Source: Flavipsychrobacter sp.
GTDB taxonomy: Bacteria > Bacteroidota > Bacteroidia > Chitinophagales > Chitinophagaceae
Direction of reading: 5' to 3'
DNA: 64,000 bases
Assembly (NCBI GenBank): GCA_017849575.1
Contig: JAFIGV010000015.1
Span: 124,001-188,000, forward strand
Below are positions 9,562 through 18,471 of this stretch, piece after piece. Position 1 is the first letter of the stretch, and every line of letters begins with the position of its first letter. Position numbers and translations under genes: made by a program. The notes beneath the pieces are model-generated. The model saw only the letters and a program-made list of their open reading frames with translations. It made no database searches and had not been told where the DNA came from.

Positions 9562-10029
9562 TCAAGGTACCGTCACCACGATACTCGTCGAATCAAATCC
9601 TAAATGATTTACACTGTCCGGGGGTGTCTGTGTACCAAATACATAGTTGCCCGCATCCGTAGGTGTAAAATAAACGATAGCATAACCTTCCTTTTTTATG
9701 TCGCAGTCGCAGCCCGCCGATTTCTGCGCATCGGCATAAACAATCTCAGCTCCGAGTTGAACATAGTTGCCTTTCGATGCCAGAATTTTTCCCTCAATGC
9801 GGTACACACACATGTTTTCACCCAGGGGTACCAGCAACAGCAGTGGCGCTTCCTTACCAGCTTTCAGCGTGTCTGGTCCTTTTATTTCCGTCACCCTACC
9901 TGCGGTTCTCTTTTCTTCAGCGCCGCATGTGGTTTTCTTATTGCAGGCAGGCAACAGAAAGGAAAGTAGCACCGTCATCGTCATGACCAACAAGTAAGCT
10001 CCCGAAATCGTGTTGCTGTGGATACGCAT
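9562..10029 (-). CDS. Small secreted lipoprotein, function unknown
   Basis: The 155-residue product has a long N-terminal hydrophobic stretch ending in a lipobox (LLPAC, followed by NKK). The mature part is beta-rich with further cysteines, including a CDC pair, and ends with TSIVVTVP, resembling a single Ig-like sandwich. It starts 6 bp after the stop of the next lipoprotein gene on the same strand and sits 65-118 bp upstream of the ECF sigma gene. I do not recognise the family. Outer-membrane lipidation is inferred from the signal. Confidence 0.7.
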   Translation of the reverse strand: MRIHSNTISGAYLLVMTMTVLLSFLLPACNKKTTCGAEEKRTAGRVTEIKGPDTLKAGKEAPLLLLVPLGENMCVYRIEGKILASKGNYVQLGAEIVYADAQKSAGCDCDIKKEGYAIVYFTPTDAGNYVFGTQTPPDSVNHLGFDSTSIVVTVP

Positions 10030-10035
10030 GCTGTA

Positions 10036-10374
10036 CTATTCTGACATGATTAAGGGACGAACGCAAACAAGGTTGACCGTGCCTTCATTTTCGTGATACA
10101 TAGCGCATACAGTCTCGGGCAGTGTCTGGCAGTTGTTGGTTTTATTGAACCCCACATTAAGCCAGGTGCCGGATCCATATGCGTTGAGCATATTTTTGTT
10201 GCACACCAGATAATCTTTTTGCTGATACCTCAGGTAGGTGCCTGTGCAGTCTTTGATCACTTCGGCGCCACCCATGTAGGTAGCCGCACAATGACATCCC
10301 GATTCGTGTTTTTTGCAGCTTGTCACACCTATTAATCCCATTAAGACTGTGACTGCGAGGATTCTGATCTTCAT
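10036..10374 (-). CDS. Small Cys-rich lipoprotein, function unknown
   Basis: The 112-residue product has a lipobox (GVTSC, followed by KKHESGCHC). The mature region carries seven more cysteines, enough for several disulfides in a compact periplasmic or surface domain. It lies 10 bp downstream of the T9SS gene and 6 bp upstream of the next lipoprotein gene, so the three form a tight operon. No family is recognised. Confidence 0.7.
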   Translation of the reverse strand: MKIRILAVTVLMGLIGVTSCKKHESGCHCAATYMGGAEVIKDCTGTYLRYQQKDYLVCNKNMLNAYGSGTWLNVGFNKTNNCQTLPETVCAMYHENEGTVNLVCVRPLIMSE

Positions 10375-10384
10375 AGTTTTCTTG

Positions 10385-11197
10385 TTATTGTTTTATAAAC
10401 AAAGTTTTTGCTGAAATCTGATTTGCATCCACCAATTCTAAAAGATAACTGCCGGAGGGTAAAGCGCTGATATCTGTGCCTGCTTCGTACTTTTTTTGCA
10501 GTACAATCCTTCCGGAAAGGTCGTAAATACTGAGGCGCGTAAAGGCGATTTTTGTTCGTATCTGCAACCTGCCGGACACGGGGTTGGGCGCTATCGAAAA
10601 GTCGATTCCTGGCGAGTACACTTCGGGCAAGCCCGTTGCATTGCCGCTCAGTCCCAGATTGTCGAACCGCACATCCAGCCAGTTAACAATGGTATGGTAT
10701 CGAAAGGCGATGTAACAGTTGCCCGATTTTGGCGGAATATTGATGTTACTGGCCTTTTTCCAGGCACCGTCGGCTACATAGTCGGTTCCGCGGAAGTCGC
10801 GAAGGGTGGTGATGCTTGTAGCCAGTGCAGGATCCGGACTTCCCTGCAGAAGATAAAGCGCAACGGTATCGCCTGCCTGTGGTACGCCGAAGCCGGTAAA
10901 ACGATAGCGAAAAGAGTCGATCTTTCCTCCCGAACTGAAACTGAACGCCGGCGACACATACCAATCGTCCGTCACCGACGTGCCACCTACGGGATAGTCG
11001 TGATAAAGATTTTTACCGGAGAAGGATACCGTGTTGTCCAGCAGCCATTTAAAGTTGGGGTCCGTTGCACCTTTGCGGAAGGTCTGCCAGGACGAACTCA
11101 TTTCGAAACCCATAGTATAAGGGAGCGGTGTGGTTTGGGCCTGTCCGTTGTGCGTGGCCGCCAGTACGATCAGGCATGCGGATAATAAGTGCTTCAT
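10385..11197 (-). CDS. T9SS-secreted protein with a choice-of-anchor J-like domain
   Basis: I start the gene at ATG 11197 (MKHLLSACL), which gives a clean signal peptide; the frame extends further upstream but would put 18 polar residues before it. The 270-residue protein has a beta-sandwich with PYTMGFE, DDWYVSPAF and RFDNL blocks, matching the choice-of-anchor J / MAM-like domains common in T9SS cargo. A sorting domain follows (IAPNPVSGRL ... LPSGSYLLEL). It is first in a minus-strand run followed by two lipoproteins and the ECF sigma pair. A ligand-binding surface role is likely; the ligand is unknown. Confidence 0.82.
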   Translation of the reverse strand: MKHLLSACLIVLAATHNGQAQTTPLPYTMGFEMSSSWQTFRKGATDPNFKWLLDNTVSFSGKNLYHDYPVGGTSVTDDWYVSPAFSFSSGGKIDSFRYRFTGFGVPQAGDTVALYLLQGSPDPALATSITTLRDFRGTDYVADGAWKKASNINIPPKSGNCYIAFRYHTIVNWLDVRFDNLGLSGNATGLPEVYSPGIDFSIAPNPVSGRLQIRTKIAFTRLSIYDLSGRIVLQKKYEAGTDISALPSGSYLLELVDANQISAKTLFIKQ

Positions 11198-11254
11198 AAG
11201 CGAATAGAAATTTTTGTTGTTTAGTGAATTCGGGCGCCCTTCAAAAAACATAGA

Positions 11255-11286
11255 CGGTTTCCTTTTTCAGATTCTTAAGGAAACCG
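11255..11286. other. Perfect 10-bp hairpin in a divergent intergenic region
   Basis: CGGTTTCCTT (11255-11264) and AAGGAAACCG (11277-11286) form a perfect stem with a 12-nt loop. A run of seven T starts four bases later. It sits in the 223-bp gap between the divergent T9SS gene and the ZIP transporter gene. It could be an operator, a leader terminator or both. No promoter could be assigned with confidence. Confidence 0.45.
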
Positions 11287-11420
11287 GGTATTTTTTTAAA
11301 AGATTTTTCAAGCCAGCTTCTTTGATGTATGGTATTACATTTTTGTCGGGCGATAGCCATGTACCCCTATTGTCGTCCGTCACACGTATAATCTGGCATG
11401 TTTTTACTGTCCGAAAGCAG

Positions 11421-12179
11421 ATGATGTCCACGTCCATTCAGGCAGCGCTTTGGGGATTGCTGGCCGGCTCGGCACTGGTGGGCGGCGCTGTCTGCGGGTA
11501 TTTTCTTAATCTCTCGCAACGGATTATAGCCGCTGTCATGGCGTTTGGCAGCGGTGTGCTGATTTCTGCACTTTCCCTCGAGCTTATGGATGAAGCTTTT
11601 CAGCGGGGCGGTTTTACTGCAACGGCCGTCGGCTTTGTCTCCGGAGCCGCGGTGTACACCTTTGCCAATATGCTGCTGGCTGCGCGGGGCGCGAGGCACA
11701 GAAAACGCTCGGGTTGCCAGCAGGCAAAGGAAAGTAACGGTAGCGAAGGCAAGGGTATGGCCATTGCTTTGGGTTCTCTGATGGATGGCATTCCCGAGTC
11801 TATCATCATTGGTGTCAGCATGATAGAAGGGGGCACTGTTAGTCTGGTAGCAGTTGCAGCTATTTTTTTATCCAACGTTCCTGAAGGCTTGTCGAGTGCC
11901 AGCGGTATGAAAAAGGCGGGTAAGTCTATCCGCTATATTTTGCTGTTGTGGACAGCCATCGCTATTGTGTGTGCCTTGGCCGCCTGGACGGGTTATACCG
12001 TGTTCAGTCAGTTTAATGCCAATGTAATAGCCGCAACAATGGCCGTGGCTGCCGGAGCTATTTTGGCTATGCTTGCTGACACGATGATGCCCGAAGCCTT
12101 CGAGTATGCACACAATTTTGCGGGCCTCATCACCGTGCTTGGGTTCCTTTGTGCTTTTCTATTATCGAAATACCCATAG
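11421..12179 (+). CDS. ZIP family divalent metal transporter
   Basis: From ATG 11421 the protein is 252 residues, the usual ZIP length, with about eight membrane helices. The metal-path motifs are visible: GSLMDGIPES (helix 4) and FLSNVPEGLS (helix 5). The cytoplasmic loop between helices 3 and 4 is Lys/Arg/Gln-rich and not His-rich. ZIP proteins move zinc, iron or manganese into the cytoplasm. The open frame extends to 11214 through a TTG, but those residues look non-coding, so I reject the longer start. The gene stands alone between divergent and co-directional neighbours. Confidence 0.9.
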   Translation: MMSTSIQAALWGLLAGSALVGGAVCGYFLNLSQRIIAAVMAFGSGVLISALSLELMDEAFQRGGFTATAVGFVSGAAVYTFANMLLAARGARHRKRSGCQQAKESNGSEGKGMAIALGSLMDGIPESIIIGVSMIEGGTVSLVAVAAIFLSNVPEGLSSASGMKKAGKSIRYILLLWTAIAIVCALAAWTGYTVFSQFNANVIAATMAVAAGAILAMLADTMMPEAFEYAHNFAGLITVLGFLCAFLLSKYP

Positions 12180-12297
12180 CTTTTGAGAGCGTTTTTAATC
12201 TATTACCGGCTTTCCGGCAGCCACATCCTATCTTAGCCTGTAGTCCCTGACGGTACGGAGCCTCCGGACGTTCAGCAGAAGACAATTATGACTATCG

Positions 12298-12879
12298 ATG
12301 CTTTGTACTGATTTTTCTCCTTTTCCTGTACTGGAGACCCGTCGCCTGAGATTGCGCAAGCCGGAGCCTGGCGATATAGACGAGAATTTTCGTTATCGTT
12401 CGGATGCAGCATTTATGAAGTATATCCCACATCGCTTTGCTACCTGCAGACAAGATGTAGAGCAGACTTTCGATCTGATGCTGGAACGTATAGAACGTAA
12501 TGAGAGTATTAATTGGTCGATTACGAGAAAGGAGGACGGCAGATTTCTTGGCCTTATCGGTTTTGTAAGGATCATGGTCGATCAGCACCGGGCCGAGGTG
12601 GGCTACCTTTTGCATACTCCCTGGCAGGGACAGGGATTTCTCCACGAGGCGCTGAGGGAGGTGGTAAACTATGCGTTTGGGGTGATAGGCCTGCACAGCA
12701 TCGAGGCTGTCGTCAACTGCCAGAATATTCCTTCTCAGCGCGTTCTTGAAAAAATGGGTTTCAGCCGCGACGCATTTTTCCGGGACTATTTGCACCATCA
12801 GGGCGCGTACGTCGATGCTTATGTTTATTCCTTGCTGGTTGATGCGATCAAACTTCCCTCTTCAGTTTCAACACTATGA
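12298..12879 (+). CDS. GNAT family N-acetyltransferase (RimJ/RimL type)
   Basis: The 193-residue protein begins with LETRRLRLRKPEPGDI, the standard RimJ/RimL opening. It has the acetyl-CoA binding stretch as GYLLHTPWQGQGFLHEAL and ends the fold with NIPSQRVLEKMGF. These enzymes acetylate the N-terminus of ribosomal proteins or small amines; the substrate here is not predictable. Its 3' end overlaps the convergent HutD-like gene by 6 bp. Confidence 0.9.
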   Translation: MLCTDFSPFPVLETRRLRLRKPEPGDIDENFRYRSDAAFMKYIPHRFATCRQDVEQTFDLMLERIERNESINWSITRKEDGRFLGLIGFVRIMVDQHRAEVGYLLHTPWQGQGFLHEALREVVNYAFGVIGLHSIEAVVNCQNIPSQRVLEKMGFSRDAFFRDYLHHQGAYVDAYVYSLLVDAIKLPSSVSTL

Positions 12880-13443
12880 ACCTGGAAGCATCACCTCGGT
12901 AATCACGAAATGGCAGTCGTCTTCCGCTTTCAAGGTAAGGGCTTCTGTCTTCGGCAGGTTGAGTAAATCCCGCGGGCCAATGCTTGTATTGTCCTGAAGG
13001 GCTGCTCTTCCTTCAATAAGGTAAATGAGGCAATAATCATAGGGGGAATGGATACGATGGGTGACCCCGGCCGGGAGTTGTATGGCGTGGATGCTTCCCT
13101 GAGTGCCTTCCCTGAGCATCAGGTTAAAATCTGTTGCCTTGCCCTGGCATCTTGTCTTCCATGTTCCCGAAAAACTATCCTGATCATAAGGGCCAAGCGC
13201 TTTTTCATAATGTCCCTCGTGCGTAAGCAGTAAATGTCCGGTCAATACCATCAATTGCCGGCTAATGCCCTCAAAATAGGTGAAATCACATGCTTCTGCC
13301 TCTACCGTTGCCGTGCTGATCCGAAACAAGAAATTTCGCTCCTGAAAACTGGCTCTGGCCGGGTAAATAAAAAGCTCAGTGGTGGTACCGTGTGCCCAGT
13401 TACTGGTGTTGCGGCTTTCTGGTTTGTAGAGGGATATACTCAT
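12874..13443 (-). CDS. HutD/Ves family cupin-like protein
   Basis: The 189-residue protein matches the HutD/Ves layout: WAHGTTTELFIYP, then FLFRISTATVEAEACDFTYF, then RQLMVLTGHLLL, followed by a second cupin half. HutD is linked to histidine utilisation in other bacteria, Ves to cold response, and the biochemical role is unclear. No other hut gene is nearby, so a histidine role is not supported here. The gene converges on the GNAT gene with a 6-bp overlap. Confidence 0.82.
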   Translation of the reverse strand: MSISLYKPESRNTSNWAHGTTTELFIYPARASFQERNFLFRISTATVEAEACDFTYFEGISRQLMVLTGHLLLTHEGHYEKALGPYDQDSFSGTWKTRCQGKATDFNLMLREGTQGSIHAIQLPAGVTHRIHSPYDYCLIYLIEGRAALQDNTSIGPRDLLNLPKTEALTLKAEDDCHFVITEVMLPGS

Positions 13444-13565
13444 ACGTCATTATTTGTTCACTAAGTTAGCGTCCGCATCGCTCCCAAAAACAGATATTTC
13501 CGGCCATTTTAAAACCGCACTGGTTCTCAGATGCTGCCCACTGCGGTACATTCCGTCGGTTGTTC

Positions 13566-14330
13566 TTACGGTCGTTGTTGAAGCAAGGTTGACAGTTTCT
13601 CAATTTCTTTTTTTAGCTCTTCTATTTCTTTGCTTCCTGCTACCGGCGCATTTTCCTCTTCGGCATCCCTGCCAATAAAAAAAGTGGCGAGGGTAGCGGT
13701 CACATATCCGAAAATCGCATAGCCGTACAGGGAAAGCATGAAGGCAAATATGCGACCTTCTGTAGTAGCAGGCCAGAAATCGCTACCTGCTGTAATGATA
13801 CGCATCGAGGTCCACCACAGAGCCATCCCATAGTTTTCAAAACCCGGGTGGTGCCGTTCAAAGCCATACATGGCAGCAGCGCCTGCAAAAGCGACAATAA
13901 CGGTCAGCAATACAACATAAGTAAATCCCCGCCGGCTCAAAGTGGCCGTTAGGCTTCTCATGCTGCGGTTTAGTGAGGCAATGATCCGGATGAGCCGGAT
14001 GCCGCTGAAGCCCTGCACCAGCCGTACCACCCGCAAAATGCGGAAAATACGCAGCGCGGGTATCAGCAGAGAAATGACAGTCAACCAGTTCATTTTCAGA
14101 AACTTAATCCGTGCAGGTGCCAAAATGATTTTTACCATGAAGTCAATGATGAAAATGGCCCACACAACCATGCTCAGGGTTTGCAGCAAGGGCGTAAGTT
14201 GCCCTACAAGTTCCAGTACAAGGAGTATCAGCCAAAAAAAGCCTAAAAAAATCATCGGTCCTTCCAGGAGTTTTTCAAAAGAAACCAGCAGGCGGTTTCG
14301 TTCGCGGTTTAACAATTGCTGCTGTTTCAT
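13566..14330 (-). CDS. Voltage-sensor-type cation channel with an atypical selectivity filter
   Basis: The 254-residue protein has six membrane helices. S4 carries Arg at 94, 97, 100 and 103 in the every-third pattern of voltage sensors, with R112 and R115 after it. The pore loop (about 168-190) reads WWTSMRIITAGSDFWP, so the filter at 180-184 is TAGSD and not the potassium signature TVGYGD. S6 (about 195-219) is followed by a C-terminal coiled coil (233-250). A related bacterial ion transporter subgroup has non-GYG filters, so the ion is uncertain. It is a single gene on the minus strand, divergent from the ribosomal operon. Confidence 0.86.
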   Translation of the reverse strand: MKQQQLLNRERNRLLVSFEKLLEGPMIFLGFFWLILLVLELVGQLTPLLQTLSMVVWAIFIIDFMVKIILAPARIKFLKMNWLTVISLLIPALRIFRILRVVRLVQGFSGIRLIRIIASLNRSMRSLTATLSRRGFTYVVLLTVIVAFAGAAAMYGFERHHPGFENYGMALWWTSMRIITAGSDFWPATTEGRIFAFMLSLYGYAIFGYVTATLATFFIGRDAEEENAPVAGSKEIEELKKEIEKLSTLLQQRP

Positions 14331-14517
14331 TAAGTGGTTTTACAGGCTGATGCAAAACAAATTGTACCAATGAAAATCAGGCGATGAGGCAGGCACGCCG
14401 GTGGCGGTTTTTCACAACAAATCAGGGTTTTACGGAAAAAACTTAGCTTGCCTGGGCTTTGGGTTCATGCCTGTTTGGTGATGAGTCGATCAAAATGTTG
14501 AAAAAGCACAAAAAATG

Positions 14518-14548
14518 TTTGGTGTTTCGAAAACAACCATTACCTTTG
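14518..14548 (+). promoter_or_regulatory. Bacteroidota-type promoter for the S10 operon
   Basis: TTTG at 14518-14521 is separated by exactly 19 bp from TACCTTTG at 14541-14548, matching the TTTG-N19-TAnnTTTG consensus of the Bacteroidota primary sigma factor. The predicted start of transcription is near 14552, giving a leader of about 34 nt before rpsJ. Confidence 0.82.
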
Positions 14549-14585
14549 CAATCCCAAATTTTACGGGTAGAAGATATTTATAAGT

Positions 14586-14891
14586 ATGTCACAGCGTATC
14601 AGAATAAAGCTGAAATCTTACGACCACAACCTGGTTGATAAGTCTGCAGAGAAAATCGTAAAAACTGTACGCAATACGGGAGCGGTCGTAACCGGGCCAA
14701 TTCCTTTGCCAACAGAGAAGAAGATCTTTACAGTATTGCGTTCACCGCACGTAAATAAAAAGAGCCGTGAACAATTCCAACTCTGCACGCACAAGCGTTT
14801 GTTGGATATCTATACTTCTTCTTCCCGCACAGTTGACGCGCTTTCGAAGCTTGACCTTCCAAGTGGGGTAGAAGTAGAGATCAAGGCATGA
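14586..14891 (+). CDS. rpsJ: Ribosomal protein uS10
   Basis: The 101-residue protein has the full S10 signature ([13 protein letters not shown], then GPIPLPT and [12 protein letters not shown]). It binds the 3' major domain of 16S rRNA in the small-subunit head and, in other bacteria, NusB during antitermination. It is first in the S10 operon, just behind a strong promoter. The usual upstream genes rpsL, rpsG, fusA or tuf are absent; an ion channel gene lies there instead. Confidence 0.98.
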   Translation: MSQRIRIKLKSYDHNLVDKSAEKIVKTVRNTGAVVTGPIPLPTEKKIFTVLRSPHVNKKSREQFQLCTHKRLLDIYTSSSRTVDALSKLDLPSGVEVEIKA

Positions 14892-15005
14892 TGAATAGCC
14901 GAAAGGCTTAGTTCTTTAAAACGATAAAGTTAAACGGTCAATCCCGGACCATACCCCCGGAAAACGTGGGGACGGCAACCGGGCGCTTGGCTAAAACATA
15001 AGAAA

Positions 15006-15623
15006 ATGAAAGGTATTATTGGTAAGAAAATCGGCATGACCAGTGTGTTTGAGCCGAATGGCAAGCAGACAGCTTGTACCATCATCGAGGCTGGTCCTTG
15101 TGTGGTTACTCAAAAGAAGACCGTAGATACCGACGGTTATGATGCGCTCCAGATCGCATTCGGAGAAGCTAAAGAAAAGAATACTCCCAAAGCGCTTCTC
15201 AATCACTTCGCTAAGGCAAGCACTTCGCCTAAGTCAATAGTTAAAGAAATCCGTAATTGTTCCATAGATAAGCAGGTTGGTGAAGACATCACCGTTGAGA
15301 TCTTTGCTGAAGGTGAGAAAGTTTCCGTTATCGGAACCACCAAGGGTAAGGGTTTTCAGGGTGTAGTTAAGCGCCATGGTTTTGCCGGTGTCGGTGAAGC
15401 TTCACACGGTCAGCACGATCGTCAGCGTGCGCCGGGTTCCGTAGGGGGTTCATCCTACCCAAGCCGCGTATTTAAAGGTATGCGCATGGCGGGCCGTATG
15501 GGTGGCGACCGCGTGAAGATGAAGGGTCTGCGTATCATCAGGGTTTTCCCGGAGCAGAACTACATTCTCGTAGCTGGTTCGGTACCCGGACATAATGGAT
15601 CTATTGTTTTAATTCAGAACTAA
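15006..15623 (+). CDS. rplC: Ribosomal protein uL3
   Basis: The 205-residue L3 begins MKGIIGKKIGMTSVF and carries the central loop GFAGVGEASHGQHDRQRAPG that reaches toward the peptidyl transferase centre and holds the residue methylated in many bacteria. L3 helps start 50S assembly. The 114-bp spacer after rpsJ is GC-rich and structured, with an AGCC-GAAA-GGCT mini-hairpin near 14896-14907 and longer C-run/G-run pairings before the start codon. Confidence 0.98.
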   Translation: MKGIIGKKIGMTSVFEPNGKQTACTIIEAGPCVVTQKKTVDTDGYDALQIAFGEAKEKNTPKALLNHFAKASTSPKSIVKEIRNCSIDKQVGEDITVEIFAEGEKVSVIGTTKGKGFQGVVKRHGFAGVGEASHGQHDRQRAPGSVGGSSYPSRVFKGMRMAGRMGGDRVKMKGLRIIRVFPEQNYILVAGSVPGHNGSIVLIQN

Positions 15624-15663
15624 TTAGCCCAGAGTTTTGACTTTTGGGAGAAAAAAATAGGCT

Positions 15664-16299
15664 ATGCAAATAGACGTTTTAAATAGTAAAGGTGTAAAGA
15701 CTGGCCGGTCTATCGAACTGCCAGACGAAATTTTCGGCATCGAGCCGAACGACCATTGCATCTACCTTGCAGTGAAGCAATACCTTGCAGCGCAGCGCCA
15801 AGGTACGCACAGCACCAAGACGCGTGCTGAAGTGCATGGTTCGTCCAAGAAATTGCACCGTCAGAAGGGAACCGGCGGATCCCGTAAGGGTAATATCCGT
15901 AACCCGCTTTATAAAGGTGGTGGTACGGTAAACGGTCCGAAGCCGCACGATTATGACTTTAAGCTGAACCGCAAAGTAAAAGACCTTGCTAAAATGTCTG
16001 CACTTGCGCACAAAGCTCAGGATAATAAGATCGTAGTAGTAGAAGATTTTAACCTGTCTGCTCCGAAAACCAAAGATTTTGCGGTAACGCTTGGCGCTCT
16101 GAAAGGAGAAAACCGGAAGTCGCTGATTGTACTGCCTGAGTATGATACCAACGTGTATCTGAGCGCACGCAATCTGCAAGACAACAAAACGGTTATCCTT
16201 AGCGATATGAATACCTATGATCTGGTTAACAGCAGTGTACTCATTTTCACAGAAAGTGCCGCCAGGCTGTTTCAGGAGCCGGTAGAAGCTGAAGCATAA
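15664..16299 (+). CDS. rplD: Ribosomal protein uL4
   Basis: The 211-residue L4 has the exit-tunnel extension (HRQKGTGGSRKGNIRNPLYKG) and the globular domain with NRKVKDLAKMSALAHK. In E. coli L4 represses its own operon through the S10 leader; the roughly 34-nt leader here looks too short for that structure (inference). It lies 40 bp after rplC and is followed by a 126-bp repeat-filled spacer. Confidence 0.97.
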   Translation: MQIDVLNSKGVKTGRSIELPDEIFGIEPNDHCIYLAVKQYLAAQRQGTHSTKTRAEVHGSSKKLHRQKGTGGSRKGNIRNPLYKGGGTVNGPKPHDYDFKLNRKVKDLAKMSALAHKAQDNKIVVVEDFNLSAPKTKDFAVTLGALKGENRKSLIVLPEYDTNVYLSARNLQDNKTVILSDMNTYDLVNSSVLIFTESAARLFQEPVEAEA

Positions 16300-16425
16300 A
16301 ATAATTAGCCAATTAGCCAATTTGATAAATAGCTATTGGTTTTTGAAAAGAATAAAAAGAATTGTCTAACATACATGTGATCATTGGCTCGACAGCTAAT
16401 CAGCACATGGGCAAATTGAAAAAAG
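16300..16425. repeat. Repeat-built spacer between rplD and rplW
   Basis: The left part repeats ATTAGCCA units (16304-16320) ending in CAATTTG (16318-16324). The right part carries the complementary words ATTGGCT, GCTAAT and CAAATTG (16383-16418). The outer pair CAATTTG/CAAATTG is 7 bp, with inner short pairs. No open frame fits. The layout matches the other spacers of this cluster. Confidence 0.6.
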
Positions 16426-16722
16426 ATGAAACTCGCAGACGTTTTGGTTAGACCGGTGCTTACCGAGAAAGTAAACGGACAGATGGAAAAATCGGGACGT
16501 TATACTTTCCAGGTGGACAAGAGCGCTAACAAACTCGAGATCAAGAAAGCAGTTGAGGAGTTTTACGGTGTAAAGGTTGCTGACGTAAACACAGTGATCG
16601 TACCGGGAAAGAATAAGACGCGCTACACAAAAGCCGGCTTTTTGAAAGGTGTGAAGCCCGCATACAAGAAGGCAATCATCACACTTTCTGAAGGAGATTC
16701 TATAGACCTGTTCTCAATGTAA
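16426..16722 (+). CDS. rplW: Ribosomal protein uL23
   Basis: The 98-residue L23 (LADVLVRPVLTEKVN, then YTFQVDKSANKLEIKKAVE) lies at the exit of the nascent peptide tunnel and is the docking point for trigger factor and SRP. Length and order are normal. It follows the 126-bp repeat spacer and precedes rplB by 95 bp. Confidence 0.97.
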   Translation: MKLADVLVRPVLTEKVNGQMEKSGRYTFQVDKSANKLEIKKAVEEFYGVKVADVNTVIVPGKNKTRYTKAGFLKGVKPAYKKAIITLSEGDSIDLFSM

Positions 16723-16817
16723 AACCGTAAGGATGTACCGTTGTGCAAGCCTAAACCTGGCGCAGAGCATGGAAACGACTTAACAACGATCAACTTAGCA
16801 ACTAACAAAAAAAGAAA

Positions 16818-17651
16818 ATGGCACTACGTAAATATAAACCGGTAACAGCCGGAACGCGTTGGAGAATTGGTAATGCATATGCAGAGGTTACCACCAATCA
16901 GCCTGAAAAGAGCCTGTTGGAAGCACTGCCCGGAACTGGTGGTCGTAACGCACAGGGCCGCAGAGCTATGCGTTATATCGGTGGCGGAAACAAGAAGATG
17001 TACCGCAAGATCGATTTCAAGCGCAGCAAAAAGGATATCCCTGCTACGGTTAAGACCATTGAGTACGATCCTAATCGTTCTGCATTCATCGCATTGCTTA
17101 GCTATGCTGATGGCGAAAAGCGTTACATCATTGCTCCACAGGGGCTTGAAGTAGGCGCTACCATCGTGAGCGGAGAAGCAGTAGCACCCGAAGTAGGAAA
17201 TGCACTGTTGCTGAAAAATATGCCCCTGGGTACTGTGGTTCACAACATTGAGTTGCATCCGGGCCAGGGTGGAGCCATGGCTCGTTCGGCAGGTACTTAT
17301 GCACAACTGAACGCTAAGGAAGAAAGATATGTGGTGCTGAAAATGCCTTCTGGTGAGCTGCGCCGCGTGCTGGGTGCATGTATGGCCACTGTGGGTATAG
17401 TATCCAACAGTGACCATGGCCTGCAAAGCATGGGTAAGGCGGGTCGCAACCGTTGGAAAGGCATCCGTCCGCGTAACCGTGGTGTAGCCATGAACCCTGT
17501 TGATCACCCGATGGGTGGTGGTGAAGGACGTTCTTCGGGCGGGCACCCACGCAGCAGAACCGGTAAGTATGCGAAAGGAGAAAAGACACGCAGCCTTACA
17601 AAAGGTTCTAACAAGCTGATCATACAGCGTAGAAACGGTAAGAAACTATAA
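16818..17651 (+). CDS. rplB: Ribosomal protein uL2
   Basis: The 277-residue L2 has the C-terminal signature [18 protein letters not shown] near the peptidyl transferase centre, including the conserved His of the NPVDHPMGG loop. L2 binds domain IV of 23S rRNA and is needed for subunit association. It starts 95 bp after rplW behind an A-rich stretch (AAAAAAAGAAA) and no clear Shine-Dalgarno sequence, as is usual in this phylum. Confidence 0.98.
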   Translation: MALRKYKPVTAGTRWRIGNAYAEVTTNQPEKSLLEALPGTGGRNAQGRRAMRYIGGGNKKMYRKIDFKRSKKDIPATVKTIEYDPNRSAFIALLSYADGEKRYIIAPQGLEVGATIVSGEAVAPEVGNALLLKNMPLGTVVHNIELHPGQGGAMARSAGTYAQLNAKEERYVVLKMPSGELRRVLGACMATVGIVSNSDHGLQSMGKAGRNRWKGIRPRNRGVAMNPVDHPMGGGEGRSSGGHPRSRTGKYAKGEKTRSLTKGSNKLIIQRRNGKKL

Positions 17652-17735
17652 AGTAAATCGCTGAATTCGTTAAAATGGTCCTGTCGCTATAAGTAAAGGG
17701 CAAGACAAATAAACAATCGCAAACAAAAAAAGATA

Positions 17736-18002
17736 ATGGCTCGTTCAATTAAAAAAGGTCCTTACGTAGATGCCAAGCTGGAGCGCAAAGTGCTGGCGGT
17801 AAGTGAAGGAAAGGCGAAGAAAGGTGTAATTAAAACCTGGAGCCGCCGCTCCACCATCACTCCGGATTTTGTAGGGCAGACCTTTGCTGTTCATAACGGA
17901 AACAAATTCATTCCGGTGTACGTAACTGAGTATATGGTTGGTCATAAACTCGGAGAATTTGCACCGACCCGCAATTTTAAAGGACATAGCGGAAGCAAAT
18001 AA
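17736..18002 (+). CDS. rpsS: Ribosomal protein uS19
   Basis: The 88-residue S19 shows [32 protein letters not shown] and [15 protein letters not shown]. It forms the head contact with S13 and the A-site finger. The 84-bp spacer upstream ends in an A-rich run directly before ATG. Confidence 0.98.
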   Translation: MARSIKKGPYVDAKLERKVLAVSEGKAKKGVIKTWSRRSTITPDFVGQTFAVHNGNKFIPVYVTEYMVGHKLGEFAPTRNFKGHSGSK

Positions 18003-18063
18003 AACAAATTAAACATCTGGCGTTGATCTTCTGGCGGCGCCGCAATAAGAAATAATAACGAAA

Positions 18064-18432
18064 ATGGAAGCTGTAGCTCGCTTACGTAATTATCCCACAT
18101 CACCGCGCAAAATGCGCCTGCTGGCCGATTTGGTGCGTGGTATGGATGTTGAAAATGCGCTGAACACGTTCAAGTTTAGCACCAAGCACCCATCTGTAGC
18201 CATGGAAAAGCTCTTGCTAAGTGCAATCGCCAACTGGAGAGTGAAGAACGAAGGTGTGGATGTTGCCGGTGCTAACCTGTATGTAAAAACAATAATGGTA
18301 GATGGTGGCCGTATGCTGAAGCGTATGCGCCCTGCGCCTCAGGGACGTGCCTATCGCGTTCGCAAGCGCAGCAACCACGTTACTATTGTTGTTGATAGCC
18401 GTATAGCTCAACCCGTAACTGCCGAAGCTTAA
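18064..18432 (+). CDS. rplV: Ribosomal protein uL22
   Basis: The 122-residue L22 has [19 protein letters not shown] and the tunnel hairpin [20 protein letters not shown], the site of macrolide resistance insertions in other bacteria. The hairpin here looks standard. It lies 61 bp after rpsS and 39 bp before rpsC. Confidence 0.98.
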   Translation: MEAVARLRNYPTSPRKMRLLADLVRGMDVENALNTFKFSTKHPSVAMEKLLLSAIANWRVKNEGVDVAGANLYVKTIMVDGGRMLKRMRPAPQGRAYRVRKRSNHVTIVVDSRIAQPVTAEA

Positions 18433-18471
18433 TCATTTAAATAAAATCACAAATCATTCAATTTAAATAGA

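Noticed and set aside
11214-11420. N-terminal extension of the ZIP transporter
   Set aside because: The extension starts at TTG, contains a hairpin region and does not fit the ZIP family length; ATG 11421 does.
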